Shown here piece by piece: positions 26,410 to 38,921 of a stretch of DNA of 64,000 bases. A program made the translations under genes and the position numbers. Positions within the stretch are counted from its first letter, which is position 1. Each line of letters starts with the position of its first letter. The DNA comes from Sesamum alatum. Lineage: Eukaryota; Streptophyta; Magnoliopsida; Lamiales; Pedaliaceae. The stretch covers positions 20,613,188-20,677,187 of the forward strand of contig JACGWO010000012.1 of the NCBI GenBank assembly GCA_034509735.1, read 5' to 3'. A model generated the notes under the pieces. The model was not told the DNA's origin. It searched no databases and saw only the letters and a list, made by a program, of their open reading frames with translations.

Positions 26410-28871
26410 CTAGTCCCGTGCCGTTGGACTTCTTAAACCGCCTAAGTTCTCTAGCCTATCTATGTAGGTCGTTTTCTTGTTTGTGTCAATGTTAGATGGT
26501 TTGTTCAGGTTCTTTGTTGCTGCATCATCTTGCGCATCTTGCTTCGCCTCCGTGTCTCCACTGTCTAAGTTCCAACCCATGAAATCCAATAGTGTCATTG
26601 AAGTTGGTGTTTGTGCTGTATTTTCTTCTTTATCAGTTGGAGTTTTCTCCGGTGTCTTGATAGGAGTCACAGGCCCCTTCTTCTGTTCTGCATTTGATGG
26701 ATTTCTAGCAAGAGAGTCGGCATGCATGACGTCCTCGATTCTTGACAGGACTGTGAACGCCAAACTCTCTATAATCCTCGAATAGCTTTCCAGAACTGCC
26801 TGCCCCACATCCTGCAAGATCAAGAAAACATGAATCTCTTGTACAAAATCATAGATTTTAGCAGGATTGACAAGATAGAGCAGTTCTTACTCGGTTGCAC
26901 TGGATTTTGCTGATGTCTAGGTCGGATTGAGGAAGCCCTGGAAACCGATGCTTCAATATCAGCAAAATAGTCTCTGCTCTATCTTCAAAAATCTCTCTCT
27001 TCTCCAAACTCACAGCTGAACCCCAAGACGACTTGTTGTCTTTGGCGGTCATTTTCCTTTTCCAGATCACAACCGACGCCTCAAGCTTATTCTTGAGGTC
27101 GACAATTTTGTGCTCTGATGATAAGTCAACTGATGAAAGAAAGTAGTCGGGATCAAAGTACTCGTCTGTGATAATCCTGTACAATGCATCTCCGAGGCTT
27201 GCTCTTCCATTCTGTTACAAACAAAAAGGGGGGACGATGAATATGTCTGAACTTGACTCTAACCTAGTGTGATCCTATAATCTGAAATGCCTGTCTGGTT
27301 TCTGTACCTTGGGGAGAGCTTCTATGTAGCTTTCTGGGATTTCCATTTCTGACAGGACCTGAGCGTTTATCGCCATAGCTGCTTTCAGTACTTGGTGTAC
27401 GGAGTCCTTCTGATATTGCACCCACTTCCTTGAAGCCTCGGACAAACCGTTTTGAGGAACCTTAGGAACAGGAATCCACCATTTGTCCTCTTGTCTCTTC
27501 TCGTCCTTGTCGTCCTTTGACGACGTGTAGTAGAACTCATTTTGGTCTTTGAAGTTGTCCAGACAATCCTGTTCATGTGTTTGCACATGAAAATTTGATA
27601 AAATACTCAAAAGACAAGTCCTTAAAGCCAGAAAAGATCATGAATCAAATGAAATATTCTCTTACAAGAAGCATAGTATCAAGCTTGCGTAGGGCTGGGA
27701 TGTTCATGTGGAGATCAGTTCTCTGCCTTGTTGTCATAATCTGGTACAGTACGTAGGCTTGTCAATTCAAAAATCACAAAGCATCCATACAATGAATATA
27801 ACACACACACACACACAGAGCATCATAAGATGACTAACACAGAGAGAGAGAGAGACACACACACACACAAACACAGAGAGAGAGAGAGAGAGAGAGAAAG
27901 AGCATCATAAGATGAATATAACACACACACACACACACCAGAGAGAGAGAGAGAGAGAGAGACCTCCATGTTGGTTCCATCTTTTGATTTTTGCTTAGAA
28001 GGAACCATTTCAACAATGTGGTCTGTGACGGATAATAGCCAATCGATCTCTTTTTTCCACCTTGCTTTGGTGTCTGCTGCCATCGGCTCTAATCTCCTCT
28101 GTTCTCCAAACACAGAAGCTGAACTCAAATAAAAGAGAAGATCATAAGGGAGAGCCATAGGATAGGAACTCTTTGCATGAGACAACAGAGATAGACAAGA
28201 ATCTCATAATCTATTACATAAATGAAATGAAATACATCAGATACCTGCTAAGTTTGTAATTGCATTTGATAACGCCAAAGCAGAAGATACGCCTTTCCCC
28301 CCACCGGACATATCCTCTCCCAGGAGCAACTTAGCAAACTTTTCCTTCATCAGCTCCATATCTAGATCATAGCAAACAGAAACGAATAAAATCATCGAAG
28401 AACTCGAGAAATTTGATCTGTTTATGTTTCTGATCTACATGATGACCTCCTACAAAGAGTTTATATATGAAGACACCATAGCTTTTCTGATCAGAATTCA
28501 CACTCAGCATTTGGACATTGTTGCAACATCATGAAATCAAGAAACCTCTGCCTCATGTTTCAAACATTATGAAACTGAAAATAAGTGTAAGAAAAAAGAT
28601 TCTTGTTTTTGTCCTTGCCTGAAGGTGGCCCTCTTGCAGGAGGGTTGGCTACACTTCCATCTTTGCCTAACGGGGACTTGATATTTTCCGTCCGTTGAAG
28701 GGCGCATCCGATTCTTGACTGATCCGATTGCTGATCATGGCTTTTGTCCAGGGGTGACAACGGGCCGGTATTGATCTCGATGCTCATGCTCTTCGTCTCT
28801 TGTCCTCCATCTTCACACGTTCCCCCGAGCGGGGATTTCTGGATTTCGTCGTCCTCCTCGGCTCGTACCAT
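26410..28871 (-). CDS. Rop guanine nucleotide exchange factor (PRONE domain)
   Basis: Seven exons (28871-28619, 28361-28245, 28118-27964, 27740-27666, 27568-27308, 27211-26891, 26811-26410) give 527 residues. Residues 1-84 are a variable, acidic and Ser-rich N-terminus. PRONE spans about 85-430: [87 protein letters not shown] and [20 protein letters not shown]. The C-terminus (LLDFMGW, then [18 protein letters not shown]) is the regulatory tail found in plant RopGEFs. It should activate ROP GTPases in polar growth or receptor-kinase signalling at the plasma membrane. Its place next to psaH suggests the RopGEF11/12/13 group. Intron 1 uses a GC donor (CAG followed by GCAAGG), the only site that keeps frame. 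The exon 3 donor abuts a microsatellite. Confidence 0.93.
27800..27962. repeat. Compound CA/GA microsatellite at an exon-intron border
   Basis: Alternating (AC)n and (GA)n tracts, including an internal duplication of CATCATAAGATGA, lie in intron 3 of the RopGEF gene. They begin immediately inside the 5' splice site of exon 3, whose donor reads GTCTCTCTCT on the coding strand. Confidence 0.95.
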
Positions 28872-29371
28872 CCTTCGTTCTTGCGACTCAAGAGGAAATG
28901 TGATTGCCTGTGGGGTGGTGGAAAATGGGAGGAAAACTGATCATAGCAGTAGGAAAATAGCTCTGATGGATTGAGTAAAAGATGAAAATTGTTTTCCCTT
29001 CCAAGAAGGCTTGGATGGAAAAGAGAAGGCAAAGTAAAACAGATTTTGTGTCTAATGATGATGGAAAGATTTTGATCTTTTTTCTTGGAGAAAAATTTGT
29101 GTTGGTAAAGAGTTTTTCTTGTTCTTAGTTTGTTAGTTTTGTTCTTAGGTTTGTTGAGACGTGAGATGTTGGAGGAACGTGGGGTGCATGTTGGATGGAC
29201 AAGGAATTAAGACAGGTCATTGGTTGGATTTTTGGACAAAGAGAAGGGAAATTTTGATTTTTTCTTATGTTTTTTGTTTTTTTTAATACAAGAAAATTGG
29301 ATGGTTGTCTTAATTTTTAAGGTTAATGAAATAGAATAGGCAAATGAAGATTATTAAGAGCCATTTTAAGC

Positions 29372-29374
<3 letters not shown>

Positions 29375-29422
<48 letters not shown>
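29375..29422. repeat. (CT)n(CA)n compound microsatellite
   Basis: About 15 CT units followed by 9 CA units, 0.5 kb upstream of the RopGEF start. Confidence 0.95.
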
Positions 29423-29423
<1 letters not shown>

Positions 29424-29745
29424 TTCCAAGATTAGGGTTAGTTTGGATGAATGATTGATGAGATTTGTATTCATATGAGCTGTGAATCGTTGAATTAACA
29501 CACAATAATAAAGGTAAATTACATTGAAATTCCCAGAGGTTTGGTAAATTACAGAAACACTTTTTGTCTTTTGCAAAATCACAACTACACACCTTGAAGG
29601 GTGTTATTGTAATTTTTTCTGGGAGTGTTTGTGTAAGATTGCCTCTGAATAGGGGATGTAGTTTTAATACAATTGTAACCTCAGGTGGTCCAGTTGTAAT
29701 TTTGTAAAAAGACGGTGGATGTTTGAAAAATGTCATTATAATTTA

Positions 29746-30164
29746 GGGTAAATTACAGCTACATCCCATGAGGTCCAACATAATTACAAATACTCCCATG
29801 TTGTTTGAAAAATTACAAATACCCCCTAAGGTTTGTAATCGTCTAACAAATAACTCATTTCCATCCATTTTTATGAGTGAACTGACCAAATGCCTTATGC
29901 AGTGAATTATTTTTTATTTAATTTTTTAAAAAAAATTGGACAACAATGCGCAAGGAGAGATTTTTTACACAGAGCAACAATAATGTAATTTGTCTCGACT
30001 ATTTTTTCTATAATTTTTTAATAAAAAAATCAAGGACAAAATGGCTAATTTTAGGCATTTGGTTAAAAATTACATACCTTAGGAGGATATTTTGTAATTT
30101 TTCAGACAATAAGAAAGTATTTATAATTATGCCAAATTTTAAAGGAGGTGATTATAATTTACCC
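29746..30164. mobile_element. Mutator-like MITE, family A
   Basis: The ends GGGTAAATTACA and TATAATTTACCC are inverted over about 90 bp. A perfect 9-bp target duplication TATAATTTA flanks it (29737-29745 and 30165-30173). The length is 419 bp, with no coding capacity. It sits next to another repeat of the same general style (29510-29745). Confidence 0.85.
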
Positions 30165-30173
30165 TATAATTTA

Positions 30174-32624
30174 TTTTAATAATAATATCATATATGGTCT
30201 AACGAGGGATATATATGATAGATAACATCGTCGAGTCTGTCGTCTATCACATGATTTAAGTTGTGATGTGGGCATGAAACATTGTATCTGTACACAATTT
30301 TCTTCTTCATTCTTTGTAAATGAATGACTAATTGTATCCGTATACACATTAAATTAGGCCGCACGGACGAGGACAACTGAAAATCCAGATAGGCTGTTTT
30401 TATTTTCCTCAATTTCCTTTTATTTCGAAAAACTTAAAATAAAATAAATATTTTATTACTTATTATTCGTTCGCGAACGAGGGTTTCCTCTAATTTATTA
30501 TTTTCGTATGATCTATTAAAAAATTATTAATATACTTGTTCAAATAAATTTTGTATCTGTGAAAAGTAAATTACAAGTTACAAGACAAGAAATAATAAAT
30601 GGAAGTTATTAATTTGAATGAAAAAGTGTTACAATTTTTGAAGTGAAATTATCCTCTGATTTTTCGTTTTGAATGTTGATCCAATGGCTTGAAATTTATT
30701 TTTGGATGTAGATGTATAATTTCTTTCGAATTTGTGGGGCAAATTACGCGTCACCTTGAAATTTGATGTCAAGGCTTTGAAGATTTGATGGGGAATTTAG
30801 CATTAAGGTTTTGAAGATTTTTGTCCAGGAAGACGCGGAACATTCGCGGTTGGAGAGCTTCGTCATGACAGGGGGTTTTTTAACTTGAGTCATTTGATTT
30901 GTTGTATGTGTGCGGTCTTGTGTTATATGGAATGAAATGACTTGTTGTGAGGTGAAAACTCTTTTTATAGGCATGAGCAGGCTTTGACTTGCATCTTACG
31001 CTTACTTCTATTGAGTTCAAACACCGTAGGTTAATATGAATTCATCAGTTAACGGACTATACTGGAATATACTTTCGCCCAATTAATTAATCCAAAATGA
31101 AAGAGAACTTGTCTTGAATCAATCCATCAAAATACATAAATCTAAATTTAGTGTGGACACTTATGTGGATTTATAGTCTTGAAGATATGAAAAGCTCAAT
31201 TTTGTTATGAACTTTAATTTAGAACCCAATTATTAACCAATTTAATGTGTACTGAGGTCCAGCAACATTACAAAATATCTAGGGAACTTCACGAAAATCC
31301 CAAAATTGATGGGAAGACTAACCTGCAGAGAGGAGTTAGCACTCCAATGCTTAAATCAGTAATGTTCTTATTGATAAAATAAAACAGAAAAAACTTGAAA
31401 TAAGTGAGAATAATGATAAAAGAGTATTGTGTAGTGATAGAACGTGTGGTGAGTTGAAAACAACTTTGAAATGGAGTGAAAACGAGTGAGATGAAATTGT
31501 GAAATGGAGAAATTGCTACTTGAAAAATGACTGCACAATAAGTCATTTTATAGGGGCTCGTGTGTCCAATTTTGTAGGGGTCCTGTTGAGAGCCACACGC
31601 TGTTGAAAAGCTTGGAGAGTCAGCTATCTTTTCCAATGAACCGCATGAGATTTTTATAAGAATTGACTGAGATAAGACTATTTGACTGAATCTTGCCAAG
31701 TCTGCCGCCTTTTCCAGAAAGTTGTTACCTGCTGAGAAAAATTCGTATTCCAGCCGGTTCCTTGAGAATTTGGATGAGATCTATTAACATGACGTGTCCC
31801 CACATGTCAACCACTTGTATGACATCGAACCCTATTGTATGATGACTAGACTTGCTCTATGGGGCTTTTTCCTTGAGCTTGTCAGGTTAGTAGGCAAAAT
31901 AGGGCTTATGGGCTAGATATTTTGCTCTCTGGGCCAGGTGGACTTTACCTGTTGGGCTGTCTTGGTTGGAAGGCCACCTCATTGCTCTTGAATTTGTAAA
32001 ATAGATAATCTTAGGGGACATCACAATTTATTTGGGCTTTTAATTAATGATTTATTTTGAAATTTTGATGTCAACAATACTCAATTGACTTTTAATATTT
32101 CACAATAATTTTTATTTTGTTGTGAACTTTAAATTATTAAAGGTGAATCGTTGTGGTCGGTTTCGGAAGCTGGAACCTCGTGTCATTGTGTGGGTGCAGT
32201 GAGTTATCTTTTGATGGATCCACTCAAAATACCACTAAAAAAGAAATGATTAATATAATTTTTTATACTTTAATATTTTAATATATTGGATAATATTACT
32301 TATCACTTTTATTTCAAAAGGAAAATAAGTACTTGGATACAGACTTCAGTTGCATTTGAGTAGGACACAATAATATTTAAACTTGATTTCATTTTTTTTA
32401 TATAGATTATAAATTATTTTTATATTTAATATATTATATTTAAATGAGATTCAATGAATAGAACCCGAATTATATGTTATAATTTAACTAATTAACTAAA
32501 TAAATTATTTTTTTTAATAACATGCAATAATTTTAATTTAATGTGTTATTTAATTATTATATTACTAATAGACCAGTGAACCTGAGATGCCTAAACAACA
32601 TCAGAGAGAATACTATCAACGGAA
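30174..32624. other. Intergenic; no gene recognised
   Basis: About 2.4 kb without a supportable coding frame. The part at 30.7-32.0 kb is less AT-rich and contains two similar blocks (around 30900-30980 and 31430-31560) with GAAATG, GAGTTGAAAAC and TTTATAGG phrases. These could be remnants of a retroelement leader, but no termini were found. Confidence 0.4.
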
Positions 32625-33786
32625 ATGGAGAATGTGGGCGTGCTGATGACTTGCTCAATGTCCACCTACCTCGAGCAAGAGCTCGAGAAACGCTTCAAGC
32701 TCTTCAGACTCTGGGAATCCAGTTCCAAAGCCCAATTCTTGGCGGGGTTCGGCGAATCAATCAGGGCCGTGGTGGGCGACACCAAGGTCGGCGCCGACGC
32801 GGAGCTGATCAACTCGCTGCCACGCCTCGAGATCGTGTCCAGTTACAGCGTGGGTCTGGATAAAATCGACTTGAATAAATGCAGAGAAAGAGGGATTAGG
32901 GTCACCAATACTCCTGATGTGCTGACGGATGATGTCGCCGATGTTGCTATTGGGTTGGCGCTGGCGACGTTGAGGAAGATTTGCCTGGCTGATGGGTTTG
33001 TGAGAAGTGGGCAGTGGAGAAATGGGGACTTTGAGTTGGCTAATAAGGTTTGTGAATTGGGAGTATTCGATTGTGGGATGGGTTTCTTGTAGGCGCACTC
33101 CATGTGTTTGTGATTTTGTTTCAGTCGTTTCTGAGTGCACTCATGTGGGGTTTTAATCTTTTCAGTTGAATGATACATGAAGTTGGCATTTATATTTCAT
33201 TTTACTTCCACCTTTTTGCGAGGCTGTTTTCTTGTTAACGTTTTGTTGAATTTTCTGTTCATTTCAGTTCAGTGGTAAGTCAATCGGCATAGTTGGATTG
33301 GGCAGGATTGGCACAGCAATAGCCAAGAGAGCTCAGGCGTTTGGCTGCAGCATCAGTTACCATTCAAGAAGCAAGAAACAGAACACAAACTACAAATACT
33401 ATCCCAACGCAGTCGATCTGGCTGCTAACTGTGAAGTCCTGGTTGTGGCATGCGCCTTGACAAACGAAACGAGGCACATTGTGAATCAGGAGGTGATCGA
33501 TGCATTGGGACCAAAAGGGGTTCTCATCAACATCGGGCGAGGCCCACTCATTGATGAACCCAAACTCATCTCTGCCTTAAGTGAAGGCCGATTAGCCGGG
33601 GCTGGACTTGATGTGTTTGAGAATGAGCCTGATATAAACGAGTCGTTTTTCAGACTGCAGAATGTAGTTCTGCTGCCTCATGTTGGAACCGACACTGTCG
33701 AAACCAGCAAGGCCATGGCCGACCTAGTCGTTGCGAACTTGGAGCTACATTTCCTCAAGAAACCACTATTGACTCCAGTGGTTTGA
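32625..33786 (+). CDS. HPPR: Hydroxyphenylpyruvate / hydroxypyruvate reductase (D-2-hydroxyacid dehydrogenase)
   Basis: Two exons (32625-33047 and 33268-33786) encode 313 residues, the same length I recall for Coleus HPPR. The NAD(P)-binding motif is at about 148-156 (GIVGLGRIG). The catalytic residues are present: Arg232 in [10 protein letters not shown], Glu261 in VFENEP and His279 in LLPHVGT. The signature [16 protein letters not shown] precedes the dinucleotide domain. In Lamiaceae this enzyme reduces 4-hydroxyphenylpyruvate on the way to rosmarinic acid. In other plants the same family (HPR2) reduces hydroxypyruvate and glyoxylate in the cytosol. Sequence alone does not settle the preferred substrate. 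It is convergent with the dynein light chain gene, the stop codons 440 bp apart. Confidence 0.92.
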
Positions 33787-34225
33787 CTAGAACTTGCCGG
33801 TCATTCTTTTCTCCCCACTTTTGAGATTATTCCATGTACAATGTGAAAGCCTAATGCAATCTTTTGGCAATTCTGTGTAGCTCATAGTTGTTCTTTTTGT
33901 GAATACATTGAAATTATATCATGTAAAAACAATTCAAACCTCAATTCTTGAAATCTTATTGAGCAATTAACATAATGGCACAATACATCATATTTGTTAC
34001 AAACTAACATTTAAATAGAGGCAATTAGTAAAATAGCCCTCTTCATATTTACAGCCCTAGTCTATTCTCACTCCTCTGTCTTTTCTCTTTTTCCATTTAC
34101 ACTCACGCACCCAACATACACACTCAAGATTCCAACACGAACTCTCCCGTAAGAAAGTTCTGTGCCCGAATCATTGGACTGTCCCCCTAGAGACCCCACT
34201 CCTCTATCTTTCTTTGACAAACTGT

Positions 34226-34632
34226 TTATGAAGATGGAGGAGAAGAAGCACCTTTAAAGATGAGAAAGTTGAGAGTCTCCAATGTGAAGTATATGAAAGT
34301 CCCCTTAGTATGAGTGAAGAAACACCCAAAGTTGGATCCCACCACACACTGCCATCCATTCCCATATCTTTTGTCAAAATCCTGCACCAAATACAAAACC
34401 ACTACTTCTAATCAAACTTCATCACTACACAAAAGGGGTTTCAACCATAAATTAAAAGAGAAACTAACACAGAAGAGAATGATCAGTCCATCACCTTCTT
34501 GATGTGGGCTGCAAGAGATTTACAGTCTAAAACATCATACAGATCCAGAGCTTGAGAAGCAGAAGCCATTGCTTGGATCTGCATCTTCAATGGCATATCA
34601 GTATCATCTATCAAACCTTTCCCTTCCAACAT
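34226..34632 (-). CDS. Dynein light chain, LC8 type
   Basis: Two exons (34632-34495 and 34381-34226) encode 97 residues: MLEGKGLIDDTDMPLKMQIQ, ASQALDLYDVLDCKSLAAHI, then GNGWQCVVGSNFGCFFTHTK and LETLNFLIFKGAS. This is the compact LC8 fold, a homodimeric hub that binds short linear motifs. Flowering plants lack dynein heavy chains, so it presumably works outside dynein. I chose the Met at 34632 because the plant family commonly starts with MLEGK. An in-frame Met at 34713 would add 27 basic residues that look like translated leader. Confidence 0.9.
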
Positions 34633-34921
34633 CTTTCCACTAACAAAATCCCACTTGTAAATCTTGAGAGCCCAGAAAGAAATTCTCCTCTTTTTACCCA
34701 GAAATGAACTCAAACAGACACTAAAATGAAAAATTTAAGGAAAAAAAGAAAAAAATAGCAAAGAGGGTTGTAATCCAGGTCAGAGATTATCCACTGCACC
34801 TCTGGGAAGCTTATATGTGTAACACAAAGGACTACTCCATGTGTAGAGGAGTCACTCGTTGTTAAATTCTTTGGCTGGCACTTTAGCCTGATTCTTTCTG
34901 TCCCTTTTCTCCCCACTTTTA

Positions 34922-35392
34922 GGGTAATTCATGCCGGGTTTTTCGATATCTGCTATAATTATAAATATCCATCGTGACAATCTATTGCAGGAAGTATTTA
35001 TTAGAAAATTGTTAATTTTTTAAGGGTATTTATAATTTTTTAAAAAAAGAAAGATATTTATAATTATGGGATAATTATATTTATACCGCCTGGCCTATTG
35101 TCTATTTATACAAATCACCCATGTTTTTTGCATAATTATAGAAATTATCCTTGATAGCTAAAAAATAGGGGTAATTTGTGTAATAATGTCGATACTTTTG
35201 AGGGGTGTAAGTGTAATTTTTTAAAAAATATGAATGGTTTGTGTAAATGATGCTTACATTTCTAGTGGGTGTATGTGTAATTATTCAAAAGGCAGGAATG
35301 ATTTATATAAACAGGCCATAGGTTAAAAATATAAATATAATTATCCCTTTATAATTATGACAAATTTCAAAAGAACTCGTTTAAATTTACCC
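34922..35392. mobile_element. Mutator-like MITE family A, interrupted by a family B element
   Basis: Remnant ends GGGTAATTC (left) and TTTAAATTTACCC (right) and the inner phrase TATTTATAATTAT followed by GACAAATTTCAA match family A. The phrase is split by the 280-bp family B insertion at 35068-35347. No clean outer target duplication remains, so this is an old copy. Confidence 0.6.
35068..35347. mobile_element. Mutator-like MITE, family B
   Basis: Terminal inverted repeats GGGATAATTATATTTATACC and TATAAATATAATTATCCC. A perfect 11-bp direct repeat TTTATAATTAT flanks the element (35057-35067 and 35348-35358). It is about 80 percent similar by eye to the copy at 57157-57434, including GTGTAATAATGTCGATACTT and GTGGGTGTATGTGTAATTAT. 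Confidence 0.8.
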
Positions 35393-35693
35393 GCATGACT
35401 TCTTTTAACCTTATTGTATGTTGGAAGAATCTCCTCTGTTCCTGAGAGGATAGTGATGTTAAAGATAAAGGTGGTGAGGTGAGGCTTAGAATAATCCATG
35501 GGTTAGAATGGAGTTTTGGTTGTAATTTGCTTGGAAAAGAGCAACTCAATTTGACCAAAAGACCATAAAGAAAGTGACAAAGATGATATTTGTTGCAAGT
35601 ATCATATGAACTTTAGGTATTGTTGGGATTATTAAATTACAGCTGTGACCATTTATTTAATATTTGCTCCAAAAACTATCAGAAAATATAACA

Positions 35694-36217
35694 TTAGTTG
35701 GTACCCTTGCCAAGGCACAAGAAAATTGTGTTTCAAAAAGATAAGTAAATAAAATTATAAATTTGATGAAAATAAATAAATAATAAATAATCTAAGATTT
35801 GAATTAAAGAATTAATAAGTATGGAAATACAAAAATATGTTGAATATAAAAATAAATTTAAATTACTCCACTCGTTAAGTTTATCTAAAAAAAAAAGAGT
35901 AAATCTTTTGGATAATGATAATCAATGGTATACCTATGTAAATTTGAATACATATTTTTAAGTGGCGAAATAAACAATAATTTTTGAATTATTATTTGAC
36001 ATTGAAATAAAAGTTGAATTGTATTACTAACTAATATATCCAAAAAAACCTATCGAATCTTTTGAATAAGGATAAATAATAATACACTTATATTAATTTA
36101 AATAAAATAAAAATACAATCTTATGTGGCAAAATAAAATTTAAATAGGCTATCCAACTATGCGCATACATGGCGCTTCGTTGCTTGGCCTCTATGTTTAT
36201 GTTTTATTATATATCGA
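35694..36217 (-). mobile_element. Non-autonomous Helitron (degenerate)
   Basis: On the minus strand the 3' end reads GTGCCTTGGCAAGGGTACCA then CTAA followed by T. Its palindromic core GTGCCTTGGCA matches the 3' hairpin of the Helitron at 47298-48546. The 5' end TCGATATATAATAAAAC and the nearby GCGCCATGTATGCGCA also resemble that copy. The base before the 5' TC is G rather than A, so the end is mutated or off by a few bases. Confidence 0.5.
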
Positions 36218-36308
36218 CTTGCTTCAAAAAATTCAAAAATTCTTATTTAATTCAAATGTAGTTAATTTAACTAACCATATTCATATGTTGTGAAATAGTA
36301 TTTTTTTA

Positions 36309-36732
36309 GGGTAAATTACAACCACCTCCTCTAAAGTTTGATATAATTACAAATACCTTATCGTTGTTTGAAAAATTACAAATACTCCCCTAAGGTTTGT
36401 AATTTTTGACTAAAGGCCTGAACTTGACCATTTTGCCCTGATTTTTTAGTTCGAATTGTAGAAAAATCAACTGAGGCAAATTGCATTATTGCTCCTCTAT
36501 GTAAAAACTTTAAGAAACATCTCCTTGCGCATTGTAGTCCAAAAAAATTAAAAAAAAAAAAGAATAATTCAGTTTGCATAAGGGCATTTTGGTCAGTTCA
36601 CCCATAAAAATGGATGGAAATGGATATTTGTTAGACAGTTAAAAACCGCAGGGGGATATTTGTAATTTTTCAAACAATGAAGGAGTATTTGTAATTATGT
36701 CAAATTTCAAGAGAGATAGTTGTAATTTACCT
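36309..36732. mobile_element. Mutator-like MITE, family A
   Basis: The left arm begins GGGTAAATTACAACCACCTC and the right arm ends GATAGTTGTAATTTACCT. The arms stay complementary through ATAATTACAAATAC and the GTTTGAAAAATTACAAATA block, about 90 bp. The flanking 9-mers ATTTTTTTA and TTTCTTTTA match in seven positions, consistent with an aged target duplication. Confidence 0.75.
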
Positions 36733-37583
36733 TTCTTTTATGTGATTGGTCATTTTTAAAAAAATAGACCAATAACAAGTATAATTAAATTGTTATATGG
36801 TTCATTTGAATCCGCACATCTAATAGTAAGTTTACTTTTGTGGCTTCGATAAATAATTGGTAGGGCCTGAATGAATTTCTACAGGATTTGATAAATTAAT
36901 AAAAGTTATAAGTTGTTTACTTGATTAGACCACGTGATGGATGAAAAGTTCTAATAGCAAAGATATTGAATACTTTGCTGGATAATTTGTTGGATAAATG
37001 GTTGTAATTACGTTGTCGCCCTTTCAACCAACTTGGGTTTAAAGAAAAGGAAAAATATGTAACTGTAGGATGTAGCCATAAGTCTCTGTTAGGTTGGATG
37101 TAAACCTATATCAGTTCGTGTACTTTGTCTCTTTTATTAATGCAATCTGCAGTTAGACATTATACATTGTCTAGGAGTTTAACATTTTTTAACAATATGC
37201 TATTAAATCTGGAAGATAACTGAGAATGAAATTTGAAGATAATTGAGAATTAAATCTGCATCCTTTGCACCATATTGTAAGATAAAAATCAGCCATGTTG
37301 TGCGCAATGCTAAGCTACTAATTGAAATGGTAATATAAGAACCAAAGCAATTGTCTACAGATCAACTGAATCAACTAACATGAAATGCTAATATAAGAAG
37401 TTTTAAATAATGTATACTAGCCACAATTGAAGTCACTAAACTTCAAAATATAGTTCTTAACAAAAACCCATCACCAAACTGAAATATCCACATTAGACCC
37501 GAGTCCTCCAAAACCATAAAAAACATCACGCAGTTCAATAGAATCAAAATATGCACATCCTATGTCCAAAAGCGCTGCTAATA

Positions 37584-38629
37584 TCAAACAGACCCATCGA
37601 GCATCATATGGATAAATTCAGCCTTCTCATCATCAGGAAGGCTAAAAAACAAGTCCAATGACTTAGTATCACTCACCAGTTTCTTTGCAATGAACAATTT
37701 TTCTCTAACTTTGAGGGGACCAACTTTGCATATAGCTTCATAAACTTTCTTTCGTGCCTCTGATGCATCAAACTCAAAGCCCATGCGTTTTGACATCATC
37801 TCTAGCCTCAAATCAGTCCTGTCAACAAATCTGTCGATTGATTCTATGTAGCAAGCATCCAAATCAGTCAGGCTCTTCTTCCGTTTCTTGAGCAAAATGT
37901 TCTTACAGGAGCTCTCATCATTCTGCGTAGTTGTATCTATGGGCATGAAAGACGAGATGAAGTCGTTGTCAGTAAAAAAATATTGTTACTTGGCGAGTCC
38001 ATGCTTAGGACGTAGTATTCTGGCGTTTTGCATTTATCAGCATCCGGTGATGGTTGTGTTACATCACCAATGTCTTCAGCAAACTCTCCCGTAGCTCTGT
38101 CTTTTCCAAACACCTCACACCACGCCGGGTAGAATGGAAATGTCTTCAACCTCATATTCTTCGCAAAAGGGTTAAACTGAAAAAATAGCCATATGAGGAC
38201 ATGTTACGACAACTAAAATGTAGCAGTGTAAAGATAAACTAATATTTAGTAAGAAATCCTAACCTTAACATAGTTCTCCCACACATCATCATCCACTTCG
38301 ACCATGTTTGTAGCATCATTCCAGCTAAACCCACTCCGTGCAAGCATGCTAACAATTGATCCGTATGTCTTCTTCCACACATGGATCTTGGATTGAATGT
38401 GTGGATCGGCCTTGATATCAGATGATGGGAATAGCTTCGCCATCTCATGTTCTAGCACACCAAGATACCCGGTCCGAAAACCGTTATCGCACTTCCAGCC
38501 CTACTTAACAATGTCTTTCAATGCAGTGATAAAACCGTCTTCATCCCTTAGCGACCAGACACGACGGGGCAACTTGAAATCAGACATACCCCGTCGCTTC
38601 TGCAGCCGAATTGTTGCTGCATCACTCAT
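37584..38629 (-). pseudogene. Myb/SANT-like accessory protein of PIF/Harbinger element, broken
   Basis: Two exons (38629-38264 and 38176-37584) encode a protein of the Myb/SANT-like transposon family. An N-terminal trihelix-like domain (RRVWSLRDEDGFITALKDIV, then KIHVWKKTYGSIVSMLARSG) is followed by a C-terminal helical region. In this family the protein partners the transposase for nuclear import and DNA binding. Two lesions are visible: an in-frame TAG at codon 43 (38501-38503), and a frameshift at the seven-base A run 37974-37980, after which the frame continues to the stop at 37584. Exon 2 is 593 nt, one base short of a full frame. Confidence 0.8.
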
Positions 38630-38921
38630 GGTTCTTCAACAGCTGTATAGTTTGGAAATTCATATGTATAACATTCATGAAATAATGGAAAATCAGCAAG
38701 TATAACTAACACACTCCAATTCCACATCACAGATTCAAAATTCATTAAGCATAGAAATTCAAGTAGCATTGAAGTGAACAGAAACAACGTACACCGAACA
38801 CCATCTAAATAGAGTGCAATTAAAATTCAAATAAGTAACGAAGAACAATCCATATTAATACAACGATTAATCAAACGCAAGACATCCCCTGAGATAGAAA
38901 CATTTATCTTTGACAACCCCT

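Noticed and set aside
34633..34713. Upstream Met extending the dynein light chain by 27 residues
   Set aside because: The extra residues have no counterpart in the family and read like translated leader; kept only as an alternative start.
36862..36869. Left terminus of the Harbinger element treated as exact
   Set aside because: Only 8 bp match the right end and the 3-bp flanks differ, so I report the element but not a firm border or target duplication.
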